Both the position numbers and the translations under genes were made by a program. From JAWLHJ01 sp039587535 (lineage in GTDB: Bacteria; Gemmatimonadota; Gemmatimonadetes; Longimicrobiales; Gaopeijiaceae), in assembly GCA_039587535.1 (NCBI GenBank), contig JBDHIF010000012.1, forward strand, positions 1 through 64,000: a stretch of DNA of 64,000 nt, given 5' to 3'. This document shows, piece by piece, positions 17,477 through 25,833 of the stretch. Each line of letters begins with the position of its first letter. Position 1 is the stretch's first letter. The notes under the pieces were generated by a model. It saw nothing but the letters and a program-made list of their open reading frames with translations. It did not search any database and was not told the DNA's origin.

Positions 17477-20248
17477 ATGTCTGTCGCCCCTCTCCCGCGA
17501 GCGTTGATCTACGCAGTGGTGGCGGCCGTAGCGGTCCCCTCCGACGCTCAGGGCCAGGTCGAGATGTTCGATCTGGCCCTGCGTGACGTTGAGGTGGACG
17601 TTGCGCTGGAGGACCTGGTGTCCATGACGGGCATCAGCCTCGTCTACTCTTCCGAAGTCGTCGAGGGACACCGGACGGTGTGCAGGGCCGAGGACGCGTC
17701 GGCCGAGGAGCTGCTCCGATGCATCGTCCACGGCGCGGGCCTCGACTTCTATCGCTTGTCGTCCGGAACGTACGTCGTCATCGATGAGCCGGAGCGCCTT
17801 CCTGCATACGGAGCGTTGACCGGGGAGATCATCGACGCCCTCACAGGTGAGCCGATACCGGCCGTCTCTGTGGAGCTCGCCGACGGAAGCGGCCGGGCCT
17901 TTTCCAACCCCGCTGGTCTATTCTTGCTTCCCCGGCTGCTCCCCGGCCCACACGAGCTTCGCATCTCTCATTTCGGTTACGCGCCCAGGCTCTTCTCCGT
18001 CGAGATCGGTCCTGCATCCACGCTCCGCCGCAGCATTCGGTTGGATCCGATGGCCATGGAGTTGGATCCCATCGTCGTAGACGGCCTGGAGAACGTGGGG
18101 GGGGTGATGGGCACGAGCTCCTGGTCCGCGTCCGACTTCGACTCGGGGGTGCCCGCTGACGGAGATGTCTCTGCACAGGCTCGAGCGGGCCTCGGCGTGA
18201 GTCGGCGGCCGCTGTTCGCGGACCTCTCGGTCCAGGGAAGCGCTCCCGGTGAGCACATGGTGCGGCTCGACGGAGTGCCCGTGTTCGATCCCGTGGCCCT
18301 GGGACGGACCCGGAGCGCCTTCAGTCCCCTGGCGCTTCGCAGGATCACCGTTCGCAAGGCCGGCTTCAACGTGGGCCATGGGAGCTTCGCGGGCGGTGTC
18401 ATCGACGTGGAGCACCGCGTGGAGAACCCTGATGGCGGGGGTGGCCTGACGGTGCACGCGGACCCCGTGAGCGTCACGGGTGAGCTCTCCGCACCGCTCG
18501 GCGCTTTGGGAGGGGAAGGATGGTTCATGGCGTCCGTTCGCGGGTCCCTGTGGGACATCTACAGGGAACCGGCCTTGGACGAGGCCCTCCGCGACTGGAA
18601 TCAAATGGACCCCGTGATCACGCGCCGTCTCCTCGGAGACGACGGATCTCGCCAGACGGACGCTCTGCGCTTCGACGCGCACCGTCACGGCTCGGACATG
18701 GGTTTCTCGGACGTCCATGCGGCGCTGCGGCTCCGCTACCCGGGCTTCCGGACCTTGAACGCGGCCTTCTACAGGGGCTCGAATCGCGTCGCTACGGAGC
18801 TGTTCAGCTCCGGTACCGATCCGGAGTCGGGTGCTCTCGACCGGCTGATGGTCACGAGGGACCGGTATTCCTGGTCCAACACGCTGGGCACTCTGAGCTT
18901 CGATTGGCTGGTAGGGGATCGGGGCGCGCTGCGGGTACGAGCCTGGGGCTCCGAGCACGAGCTCGAGCACGACTACGGCCTGGTGGACGGTGAGGAGGTG
19001 GGTTATGAGCCCGGCTCGTCGAACGTCGCGGAAATCGAGCGGGATCTCCTGGGATTGCTCGATGTCCGGCCGCCGGCCGGGGAAGGGAACCGGGTTCGGG
19101 AGATGGGTGCCGAGCTCGGAGGAGACCTGGCGGCCGGGGGAGGTCACTTCCTCACAGGCGGCATCGAAGTCGTCCGTGTGGACAGCCGGAGTCGGTTCGA
19201 GAACGGATTCATCCTTCCCCTGCGCTCAGAGGTCGAGGGGTGGCGCTTCGCTGGCCATCTGCAGGACCGGTGGAGTCCGGGGCGTCACCTTACGATCGAG
19301 GGTGGCGTGCGGGTCACGGCCGTGGGAGATGGGGACGTCTTCGCCGAGCCGCGCGGGTCGGTCCGGGTGGATGCCGCATCCGAGGTGTTCGGCCCGTGGT
19401 CGATCAAATTGGCAGCGGGACTCCATCGGCAGTTCGTGGACCAGTTCGAGCTCACGAGCGTGGGCCCCAGCGCGCTGGTTCCGGAAGTCCGCTTCTGGAT
19501 TCCTTCGGACGGATCTCTGGAGCCGGCCAAGGCACGACACTTGGCTCTGGAGCTGGCCGCTCGCCCCGATCCACGGCTGGAGCTGCGCGTAGAAGCGTAC
19601 CGGAAGTGGATGGATCGAATCCTGGCTCTGGACTATGGAGTCCTGACCGCGGCCCACACCGGGGAGACGGCGGTCCTGGATCAGGATCGGTTCATCGGTG
19701 TGTCCCAGGGGGACGCCTACGGAGCGGGGCTGCGGGCGTCTTGGGAGGAAGAACGCCTGCGCTTCGACCTGGGATATGACCGGACGGTGTCCACCCGAAC
19801 GTTCCCCTCTCGATTTGGTGACGACGCTCAGCCGACCCCGTGGAGCGAGCCACACCGCCTGGCCGCGGCCGTTCGTGTTCCGGTCGTCGGAGGCCTGGCT
19901 CTGGAAGCCGAGTCAGGGGTCGCGTGGGGCAGGACTTGGGCGCTGCGTCGGGCCTACTACGACTTCCTCACCCTTCACGGTACGGATGGTGGCCCCGAGA
20001 TCGACGCGCCGGGTGAGGACGGGCTGCCGACACTCCTCCAGCTCGACCTGGGTGTGTCATGGCTCGGACGGGTGGCCGGTGGGCCCTTGGCGGAGCTGCG
20101 CGCCGAGATCCGGAACGTGGGTCCCCGCCAGGTACTCGACTACTCCCTCAGTCGCGTGGAGGGCGCCGACGGATCCGCTTCGTACCGTCGCCTCGAGCGC
20201 TACCTTCCCGACGCCTCGCTGCAGATCTCCGCGCGCTTGGCTCTCTGA
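17477..20248 (+). CDS. TonB-dependent receptor with N-terminal STN signalling domain
   Basis: 923 residues. Signal peptide (MSVAPLPRALIYAVVAAVAV, cleavage near SDAQGQ), STN domain (about 30-105; EDLVSMTGISLVYSSEVVEG), a carboxypeptidase-regulatory-like beta sandwich (about 112-195), plug (about 225-320; HMVRLDGVPVFDP, FAGGVIDVEH) and a long beta-barrel to the end. The STN domain contacts FecR to start sigma release. GAGGAAG right after the fecR stop, ten bases before ATG 17477, sets the start. The ligand cannot be read; no siderophore genes are nearby. Confidence 0.9.
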   Translation: MSVAPLPRALIYAVVAAVAVPSDAQGQVEMFDLALRDVEVDVALEDLVSMTGISLVYSSEVVEGHRTVCRAEDASAEELLRCIVHGAGLDFYRLSSGTYVVIDEPERLPAYGALTGEIIDALTGEPIPAVSVELADGSGRAFSNPAGLFLLPRLLPGPHELRISHFGYAPRLFSVEIGPASTLRRSIRLDPMAMELDPIVVDGLENVGGVMGTSSWSASDFDSGVPADGDVSAQARAGLGVSRRPLFADLSVQGSAPGEHMVRLDGVPVFDPVALGRTRSAFSPLALRRITVRKAGFNVGHGSFAGGVIDVEHRVENPDGGGGLTVHADPVSVTGELSAPLGALGGEGWFMASVRGSLWDIYREPALDEALRDWNQMDPVITRRLLGDDGSRQTDALRFDAHRHGSDMGFSDVHAALRLRYPGFRTLNAAFYRGSNRVATELFSSGTDPESGALDRLMVTRDRYSWSNTLGTLSFDWLVGDRGALRVRAWGSEHELEHDYGLVDGEEVGYEPGSSNVAEIERDLLGLLDVRPPAGEGNRVREMGAELGGDLAAGGGHFLTGGIEVVRVDSRSRFENGFILPLRSEVEGWRFAGHLQDRWSPGRHLTIEGGVRVTAVGDGDVFAEPRGSVRVDAASEVFGPWSIKLAAGLHRQFVDQFELTSVGPSALVPEVRFWIPSDGSLEPAKARHLALELAARPDPRLELRVEAYRKWMDRILALDYGVLTAAHTGETAVLDQDRFIGVSQGDAYGAGLRASWEEERLRFDLGYDRTVSTRTFPSRFGDDAQPTPWSEPHRLAAAVRVPVVGGLALEAESGVAWGRTWALRRAYYDFLTLHGTDGGPEIDAPGEDGLPTLLQLDLGVSWLGRVAGGPLAELRAEIRNVGPRQVLDYSLSRVEGADGSASYRRLERYLPDASLQISARLAL

Positions 20249-20252
20249 GTGA

Positions 20253-20276
20253 TCGCAGGCTAGTCACACCCTGCGA
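20253..20276 (+). terminator. Small hairpin after the TonB receptor gene
   Basis: TCGCAGG (20253-20259) pairs with CCTGCGA (20270-20276), loop of ten bases, four bases after the receptor stop. It may end or attenuate the signalling operon before the FAS1 gene. Confidence 0.35.
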
Positions 20277-20347
20277 CTCCCGTGTAACGAGGTCGCAAAA
20301 CAGGTCCGTTTCATCGGGCCAGCAACCTCTCCAACCTCACGGGAATC

Positions 20348-22483
20348 ATGTTCAACTTCCGCTCCAATCTCCGAACGCTCCTCGTACCGGCCGCGGTGCT
20401 CGCACTTGCGGCCTGCGGTGACGACGAGCCCATGGGCCCCATCGACGATGGGCCCGACAGTATCGTTGAGATCGCCCAGAATACGTCCGACCTGAGCACG
20501 CTCGTCGCGGCTCTCGAGTCCGCCGGCTTGGTTCCGACCGTCGAAGAGGCCGGGCCGTTCACCGTCTTCGCGCCGGTCAACAGCGCGTTCACGGCGCTCG
20601 GCTCGGACGTGGTCGCTGCGCTCCTCCAGACCGGCAACCGGGCTCTTCTTACGCGCATCCTGACCTTCCACGTAGTTTCTGGGGCCGTTCTCTCCAGCGA
20701 TCTCAGCGATGGTCAGACCGTGACCACGCTCGAGGGCAACACCCTCACCGTCGGGATCGACGGCGGTAACGTCACCCTGAACGGAGTGGCTGTGGTGGAC
20801 GCGGATATCGAGGCCTCCAACGGCGTCATCCACCTGGTGGGCGAGGTGCTCGTTCCGCCGGTGGACGTCGTCGAGAAGGCGGTTCTCACGTCTCAGACGC
20901 AGACGTTGGCTGCTGCGGTGGGGGCAAGTGGCCTTGCAGCCACGCTCCAGGGTGACGGGCCGTTCACGGTCTTCGCGCCGATCAACGAGGCTTTCGCCGC
21001 TCTGGGCACGGACAAGATCGACGTCCTTCTGGCCCCGGAGAACCAGGCGCTCCTCCAGAAAATTCTCACCTATCACGTGATCGCCGATGACGTGCGTGCG
21101 GCCGACCTCGTGGACGGCGGTACGGCCACCACGGTCGAGGGCACGGACCTGACGTTCGATCTGTCCGGGGCGACCCCCATGGTGAACGGGGCGAACATCA
21201 TCGCCACCGACATCGAGACCGAGAACGGCGTCATCCATCTCATCGACGGCGTGCTCGCAGGGCATCTAGACGTGCCCGACGTCGCCGTGCTCAACGGGTT
21301 CGGAACGCTGGCTGCGGCTCTAGGGGCAGCGGACCTGGTCGACGCTCTCCGAGCGGAGGGCCCGTTCACGGTCTTCGCTCCGACCAACGATGCCTTCGCG
21401 GCCCTGGGTGAGGACGTCATCGCCCGCCTGCTGGACGAGGGCAACGTCGGCTTCCTCACCGAGGTGCTCGGCTACCATGTCGTGGCCGGCGTGGCGGCAT
21501 ATTCGGGTGACTTGGCTGACGGCCAGATGGTGACCACGCTCCAGGGCGAGGACCTCACCATCGGCGTGACCGGTGAAGGCGTCACGGTGAACGGTGTTGC
21601 CGTGGCCCTCGCGGACGTGCCCGCTTTGAACGGCGTGATCCACGTGGTGGGCGAAGTGCTGGTCCCCTCGGTGGACATCGTCGAGAAGGCGATCCTGACG
21701 TCCGAGACGCAGACGCTGGTGGACGCAGTGATCGCGGGTGACCTGGTGGGCGCGCTCCAGGGTGAGGGACCGTTTACGGTCTTCGCACCCATCAACGAGG
21801 CGTTCGCGGCGTTGGGCACCGACAAGATCGAGGTGCTCCTCGCCGAGGAGAACCAGGCGCTCTTGCAGAAGATCCTCACCTACCACGTGATTGCCGACGA
21901 CGTTCGTGCGGCCGATCTCGTGGACGGTGGCACCGCCACCACGCTGGAAGGCACGGAGCTGACCTTCGACCTCTCCGGTGATCTCCCCATGGTGAACGGA
22001 GCGAACATCATCGCCACCGACATCGAGACCGAGAACGGCGTCATCCATCTGATCGACGGCGTGCTCACGGAGAACGCCGACATCGTGGACGTAGCTACCC
22101 TGAACGGCTTCGAGACGCTGGTGGCGCTCGTCGAGCAGCAGGAGCTCACGGACGTACTGCGCGGGGATAACGAAGGAGCCGGCTACACGGTATTCGCTCC
22201 GACCGAGGATGCGTTCGCCGCGCTCTCGTCGGTGCCGTCCGGTGAGGCTCTCACCGCGGTGCTGCTCTACCACGTCGTGGGTGCCACGGTCGGGTCGGGC
22301 GATCTCTCCGACGGCCAGGTTGTCACCACCGCCGAAGGAAGCGCCTTCACCGTGAACATCGATGGTGCGGCCGTGAGCATCACCGACGGGAGCGGCGCCA
22401 CGGTCAACGTGGTGCTCACCGACGTGGCTGCGGCCAACGGTGTGATCCACGTGGTGGACGCGGTCCTCCTCCCCGGGAGCTGA
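20348..22483 (+). CDS. Five-domain fasciclin (FAS1) lipoprotein
   Basis: 711 residues. The lipoprotein signal ends LALAAC (Cys23), followed by an acidic linker. Five FAS1 domains follow in tandem, roughly 38-170, 173-306, 310-440, 443-576 and 578-711. Each has the H1 box (GPFTVFAP.N.AF), a YH or FH motif and the closing NGVIH box. Domains 1+2 and 3+4 are a two-domain unit repeated with an exact 270-residue offset. FAS1 domains mediate adhesion to surfaces or polysaccharides; the protein is probably displayed on the outer membrane. It sits 99 bases after the TonB receptor and may belong to the same regulon. Confidence 0.92.
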   Translation: MFNFRSNLRTLLVPAAVLALAACGDDEPMGPIDDGPDSIVEIAQNTSDLSTLVAALESAGLVPTVEEAGPFTVFAPVNSAFTALGSDVVAALLQTGNRALLTRILTFHVVSGAVLSSDLSDGQTVTTLEGNTLTVGIDGGNVTLNGVAVVDADIEASNGVIHLVGEVLVPPVDVVEKAVLTSQTQTLAAAVGASGLAATLQGDGPFTVFAPINEAFAALGTDKIDVLLAPENQALLQKILTYHVIADDVRAADLVDGGTATTVEGTDLTFDLSGATPMVNGANIIATDIETENGVIHLIDGVLAGHLDVPDVAVLNGFGTLAAALGAADLVDALRAEGPFTVFAPTNDAFAALGEDVIARLLDEGNVGFLTEVLGYHVVAGVAAYSGDLADGQMVTTLQGEDLTIGVTGEGVTVNGVAVALADVPALNGVIHVVGEVLVPSVDIVEKAILTSETQTLVDAVIAGDLVGALQGEGPFTVFAPINEAFAALGTDKIEVLLAEENQALLQKILTYHVIADDVRAADLVDGGTATTLEGTELTFDLSGDLPMVNGANIIATDIETENGVIHLIDGVLTENADIVDVATLNGFETLVALVEQQELTDVLRGDNEGAGYTVFAPTEDAFAALSSVPSGEALTAVLLYHVVGATVGSGDLSDGQVVTTAEGSAFTVNIDGAAVSITDGSGATVNVVLTDVAAANGVIHVVDAVLLPGS
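20881..22060 (+). repeat. 810-bp-period internal duplication in the FAS1 gene
   Basis: The segment encoding FAS1 domain 2 (about 20881-21250) recurs 810 bases later as domain 4 (about 21691-22060). Near its end about 50 bases are identical (starting GCGAACATCATCGCCACCGA at 21191 and 22001). The repeat keeps the reading frame. Confidence 0.85.
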
Positions 22484-22490
22484 CCTGCGG

Positions 22491-22518
22491 CTGCGGCAGG
22501 TCTCTTCGACCGCCGCAG
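22491..22518 (+). terminator. Terminator hairpin after the FAS1 gene
   Basis: CTGCGGC (22491-22497) plus GGTC pairs with GACC plus GCCGCAG (22512-22518), one bulged A, pyrimidine-rich loop TCTTC. A second hairpin (GCCCCG 22539-22544 with CGGGGC 22562-22567, inner CCGGCT/AGCCGG) lies at the 3' end of the converging membrane-protein gene. Confidence 0.5.
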
Positions 22519-22534
22519 CACCCGCTTGGAGGGG

Positions 22535-23428
22535 TTACGCCCCGTCCGGCTTCGAGCCGGGCGGGGCGATCCCCGACAGGCCCACACCGGCCATGCTGGC
22601 CCAGAGGAGTGACGAAGCCGCCGCTCCCCCCTCCCCTACGAAGACCGCCTGAGCGCCCATGAGGAGCGCCAGCCCCATTCCCCACCTCACTCGGGTGGCG
22701 GACAAGCGGGCTCCGGTGGCGTCGCACCTCGACTCGAGGGACCGGGTTCTGAGGATGGCGACAACGAAGAGTGCGCCCACCATCCCCAAGCCAGCCAGCA
22801 CGGCCGCGTCGGGGACGCTCAGGTGCACAGGCTGCGAAACCAGCAGCCCCCCAGCCGAGTCCTGGGCGAGGCCGCTCGCCAGTGCCGCGACCATGATCAG
22901 GCACAATGCCGCGAAACCCCATTGAGTGCGGCGGCCCTCGGGCAGGAGCGCGTCCACCACGAAGGCCAGAGCGGCCACCACCCCGACACCCGGATTCCCG
23001 GTGTTGGCCACAGCCCAGCCCACGAGGAGCACCGCGCCGATACCGTCCAGAGCCCGGGCGGGGAGCCCTACGGTCCAGTTCACCATCCGTGTGAGCAAGA
23101 GGGTCGCGAACAGGAGCACGAGGCTTCCGCCGGGGAGGACCATCAACGCCGCGAAGCCGAGCGCCATGGCCACGAACGCCGCCCGCTGATCGTCCGGGGC
23201 CAGCTCCCGGCCCAAAGCCCAGGTCCCCAGCACGACGCCGGCTCCGGACCCGGCGCTCCAGAGCCACCCCACTCCGGTGAGGCCCGGAGCGATGGGCGCC
23301 GCCAGAGCTGCGGCCACTGCGCCTAGCGGGATCAGCCAGAGAACCGCCCGGTTCGTGGGCCAGCTCGGGTCCAAGGGGCGTCCGAGGGCGCTGAAGCGAT
23401 GGCTCGGCGCCGGAGTATGATCGATCAA
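22535..23428 (-). CDS. Uncharacterised polytopic membrane protein
   Basis: About 297 residues, nearly all hydrophobic, with some eight predicted membrane helices (AVLWLIPLGAVAAALAAPIA, FVAMALGFAALMVLPGG, GFAALCLIMVAALASG and others). I do not recognise the family. The start is uncertain: TTG 23428 has GGGAG upstream and begins shortly before the first helix; GTG 23470 and ATG 23500 are in-frame alternatives with a more polar leader. It converges on the FAS1 gene and diverges from the glycosyltransferase-like gene. Confidence 0.65.
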   Translation of the reverse strand: MIDHTPAPSHRFSALGRPLDPSWPTNRAVLWLIPLGAVAAALAAPIAPGLTGVGWLWSAGSGAGVVLGTWALGRELAPDDQRAAFVAMALGFAALMVLPGGSLVLLFATLLLTRMVNWTVGLPARALDGIGAVLLVGWAVANTGNPGVGVVAALAFVVDALLPEGRRTQWGFAALCLIMVAALASGLAQDSAGGLLVSQPVHLSVPDAAVLAGLGMVGALFVVAILRTRSLESRCDATGARLSATRVRWGMGLALLMGAQAVFVGEGGAAASSLLWASMAGVGLSGIAPPGSKPDGA

Positions 23429-23553
23429 GCTCGACTCCCAGCAGGTAGTGGTAGACGGCGTCAAAGCTACGGCGAGCTGCCCATGACATCCAACGGCCAT
23501 GTGGGCAGACGGTCGAACCACCGTGGCCCGGTAGGTCATGCGCTGAGAGCCGG

Positions 23554-23584
23554 TTGCTATCGGGGTCCGCCGACCTGCTACATT
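23554..23584 (+). promoter_or_regulatory. Possible promoter of the GT-C-like gene
   Basis: TTGCTA (23554-23559), a 19-base spacer and TACATT (23579-23584), 18 bases before GTG 23603. It resembles the TACATT and TACCTT boxes before ruvB and tgt. The spacer is long. Confidence 0.25.
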
Positions 23585-23602
23585 GCGGCTGCGCGAGAAA
23601 CG

Positions 23603-25267
23603 GTGGTCTCGTCCTCGGGCGGGGCACGGCCGACCGTTGGCTCTATCCAGGAATCCATCACGGACACCAACCCGACCACCGGCGGAGCTCGCGACGAGCG
23701 CCTGGGGCCATACCTGGTCCTTGCTGTCGTCATCCTGGCCGTGGGTCTGGCCGCCTGGCGCCCGATCCCGGCAGGCGTGTGGCACGACGACGGTGTGTAC
23801 GCGCTCGTGGGCAGGGCGCTGGCAGAGGGCCACGGATTCACCTACCAGGGTGTCGTGGGTGCGCCACCGGCGGTGAAGTTCCCGCCGGTGTATTCGTCCT
23901 TCGTTGCGGGCCTCTGGTTGATCTTCGAGGACGTGGGTGCGGTCACGCTTGCTGCTACGCTGGGCAACATCTTGTTCCTGGCGGTGGCGGGGTCTCTGCT
24001 GGCATGGGCGTTGAGGGTGGGGGCCGGAGTGCCCCGGCCGGTGGCGCTGGCCGCCGGGGGACTCGCGGTCGTCTCGGCGGACGTCCTCCGGACCTCCTCT
24101 GCCATGCTCTCCGAACCGCTCTTCCTCCTTCTCGTCGCGGGATGTCTCGCGGTGTGGGTTGCCGCTGAGGCCCGTGACGGAGGACGCGACACGAGGCTCT
24201 GGCTGGTCCTCGCGGCCCTCCTGCTCATCGCCGTTTCGACCCGTGCGGCCGGACTCGCGCTGGTCGTGGGTTTCGGTTTGGCGTCATTACTGCGATACGG
24301 TCCGGGGAGGGCGGCACTCGTCGTGACGCCTGCGCTGGTCGCTTGGCTCGGTTGGAGCGCCTTGGCGGCCGCGCGAGGTGCCGCGATTCCGGCCGAGCTG
24401 GCAGACCTCCTCGGGCCCTACGAGGGGTGGCTGAGAGAGCAGGTCGTCAACGATCCCGTCGGCTTCGCTAACCGGCTGCCGGCGCATTTGACGGGCGTGC
24501 TTGAACGAGCGTTCGTCCTCTGGCTGCCACGGATGGACGGTGTCTGGCTCTGGGTGGCTGCGCTGCCATTGGTGGGGCTCGTGGTAGCGGGGTGGGTGGC
24601 GGCACGCAGGACGTGGGCCCCGTTGGCATGGTCCGCCCTCGCCTACCTGGGCCTCCTGTTGCTCTGGCCCTACCTGGATCGTCGTCTGGTCGTCCCGCTC
24701 CATGTCTTGACCGTGGCGCTGATGGCCATGGGGGTGGTGTGGCTCAAGGAGCGGGCGGTCCCGTCATGGATCCGGCCCGTCTCTCTCGGAGCTGCGGTGG
24801 TGTGGGTGAGCTTCTTCTCGGTCGTGACCGCCCACCGCATCGCAGTCCAGTGGCCCACATCGGCCTACCGGATCCGGGCCGAGCGGATGGCTGCGGGGGT
24901 GGAGGCCCTGGGTCGCATTGTTCCTCCAGGAGGCGTCGTAGGTGCCCCGGAATTCTGGGCCGGTCTGCATCTGCATGGAGGGTGGACCGTGGCCCCGAGT
25001 GTGCTCTTCGACCCCGCCAGCACGGACGTGGAGCGTCCGAGCTGGGGAACGCCCGAGGAGCAGGAGCGTTTGTGGCGTGATTCGGGAATCGAATACCTTC
25101 TGCTCGAGCAGGGTGGCACGTTGCACGGAGCCACGCTGGACGTGATCGAGCGTCGCTGCCCCGGGGCACTCGCGGTACTCGCTCGGATGCCGGGAATGAT
25201 GGTGGTGCGGCTTCCGTGGGCGCTGGATCCGGCCGGCAACCCGGTGGCTCCGTGTCCGCCGGGCTGA
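23603..25267 (+). CDS. Polytopic membrane protein, GT-C (PMT/ArnT-like) glycosyltransferase family
   Basis: About 554 residues from GTG 23603; upstream in-frame starts lack hydrophobic or conserved sequence. After the first membrane helix (LGPYLVLAVVILAVGLAAW) comes HDDGVYALVGRALAEGHGFT, the acidic first loop where GT-C enzymes bind the lipid-phosphate sugar. About ten further helices follow, then a soluble C-terminal part (about 430-554) with EFWAGLHLHGGW. Such enzymes transfer sugars from polyprenyl phosphates to proteins or lipids on the outer face of the inner membrane. The acceptor and sugar are unknown. Confidence 0.7.
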   Translation: MVSSSGGARPTVGSIQESITDTNPTTGGARDERLGPYLVLAVVILAVGLAAWRPIPAGVWHDDGVYALVGRALAEGHGFTYQGVVGAPPAVKFPPVYSSFVAGLWLIFEDVGAVTLAATLGNILFLAVAGSLLAWALRVGAGVPRPVALAAGGLAVVSADVLRTSSAMLSEPLFLLLVAGCLAVWVAAEARDGGRDTRLWLVLAALLLIAVSTRAAGLALVVGFGLASLLRYGPGRAALVVTPALVAWLGWSALAAARGAAIPAELADLLGPYEGWLREQVVNDPVGFANRLPAHLTGVLERAFVLWLPRMDGVWLWVAALPLVGLVVAGWVAARRTWAPLAWSALAYLGLLLLWPYLDRRLVVPLHVLTVALMAMGVVWLKERAVPSWIRPVSLGAAVVWVSFFSVVTAHRIAVQWPTSAYRIRAERMAAGVEALGRIVPPGGVVGAPEFWAGLHLHGGWTVAPSVLFDPASTDVERPSWGTPEEQERLWRDSGIEYLLLEQGGTLHGATLDVIERRCPGALAVLARMPGMMVVRLPWALDPAGNPVAPCPPG

Positions 25268-25642
25268 GCGTTCCATGACGAAGAGCCTTCAGTATCATGC
25301 CTCCAGCTCCTCCTTCCGGGAGCCTGCCACCAGTACGTACCGGCTCGCTCACGGTGCCTTCGAGTGCCATCGGCACGGTTGAAGTCAAGGAGTTGCCGTG
25401 GTGGCGTACCATGGTGAGCTCGGGAGGGGATCTTCCTGGTTTCTGAAGCGATCGAGGGAACCGGCTCTTCCGTGAGCGAAGGGGGCATCGAGGTGGGGCG
25501 CAACGTGATTCTCGTGCCGTGACGGCGGAACGCCGGCCAGGAGCCGGCCCACCCATCTCTTGGCCCCATGGATCCATAGCGACGGGGGCTTTCGACCGGT
25601 CGAGGTCGGGCCTACCTTCCGAAACACGGGTCGCCGGCCAGT
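25268..25642. other. Intergenic stretch before the TPP riboswitch
   Basis: 375 bases. Apart from a weak hairpin (GCTCC/GGAGC near 25307-25324) that could end the GT-C-like gene, I see no gene, repeat or clear promoter, though thiC transcription must start here. Confidence 0.4.
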
Positions 25643-25743
25643 CCGCGGGGTGACCTGAAGCCGCCAGGGGCATTCCACCGCGTCGTGGGATTGAGATAGA
25701 CCCTTGGAACCTGATCCGGTTCAAACCGGCGTAGGGAGCGCGG
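25643..25743 (+). ncRNA. TPP (thi-box) riboswitch
   Basis: The thiamine pyrophosphate aptamer is recognisable from its two conserved blocks: TTGAGATAGACCC (25691-25703), the pyrimidine-sensor strand, and GGAACCTGATCCGGTT followed by AAACCGGCGTAGGGA (about 25706-25737), the pyrophosphate-sensor helix with P5. CCGC (25643-25646) pairs with GCGG (25740-25743) as the closing P1 stem. thiC starts 90 bases downstream, the expected target. Downstream, CTCC (25811-25814) can pair with the GGAG ribosome site (25825-25828), suggesting translational control; that part is inference. Confidence 0.92.
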
Positions 25744-25833
25744 CAAGCGGGGCCCCTCGGCGCGGTCCCGTGGCCACCGAAAGGGCCCTGAGCTCGACGG
25801 TCCTCGCTCCCTCCGCGCACAAGTGGAGACGTC

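Noticed and set aside
15771..20290. GTAACG motifs before the ECF gene (about 15773) and the FAS1 gene (about 20284) as an ECF promoter pair
   Set aside because: The downstream sequences do not share a -10 element at a common distance, so the pairing is too weak to call.
20881..22060. Repeats in this stretch considered as a CRISPR or satellite array
   Set aside because: They are in-frame protein domain repeats of 810 bases inside a FAS1 gene, with no short spacers.
25268..25569. Several short frames between the GT-C-like gene and thiC
   Set aside because: No ribosome sites, no conserved motifs, biased composition; they are not credible genes.
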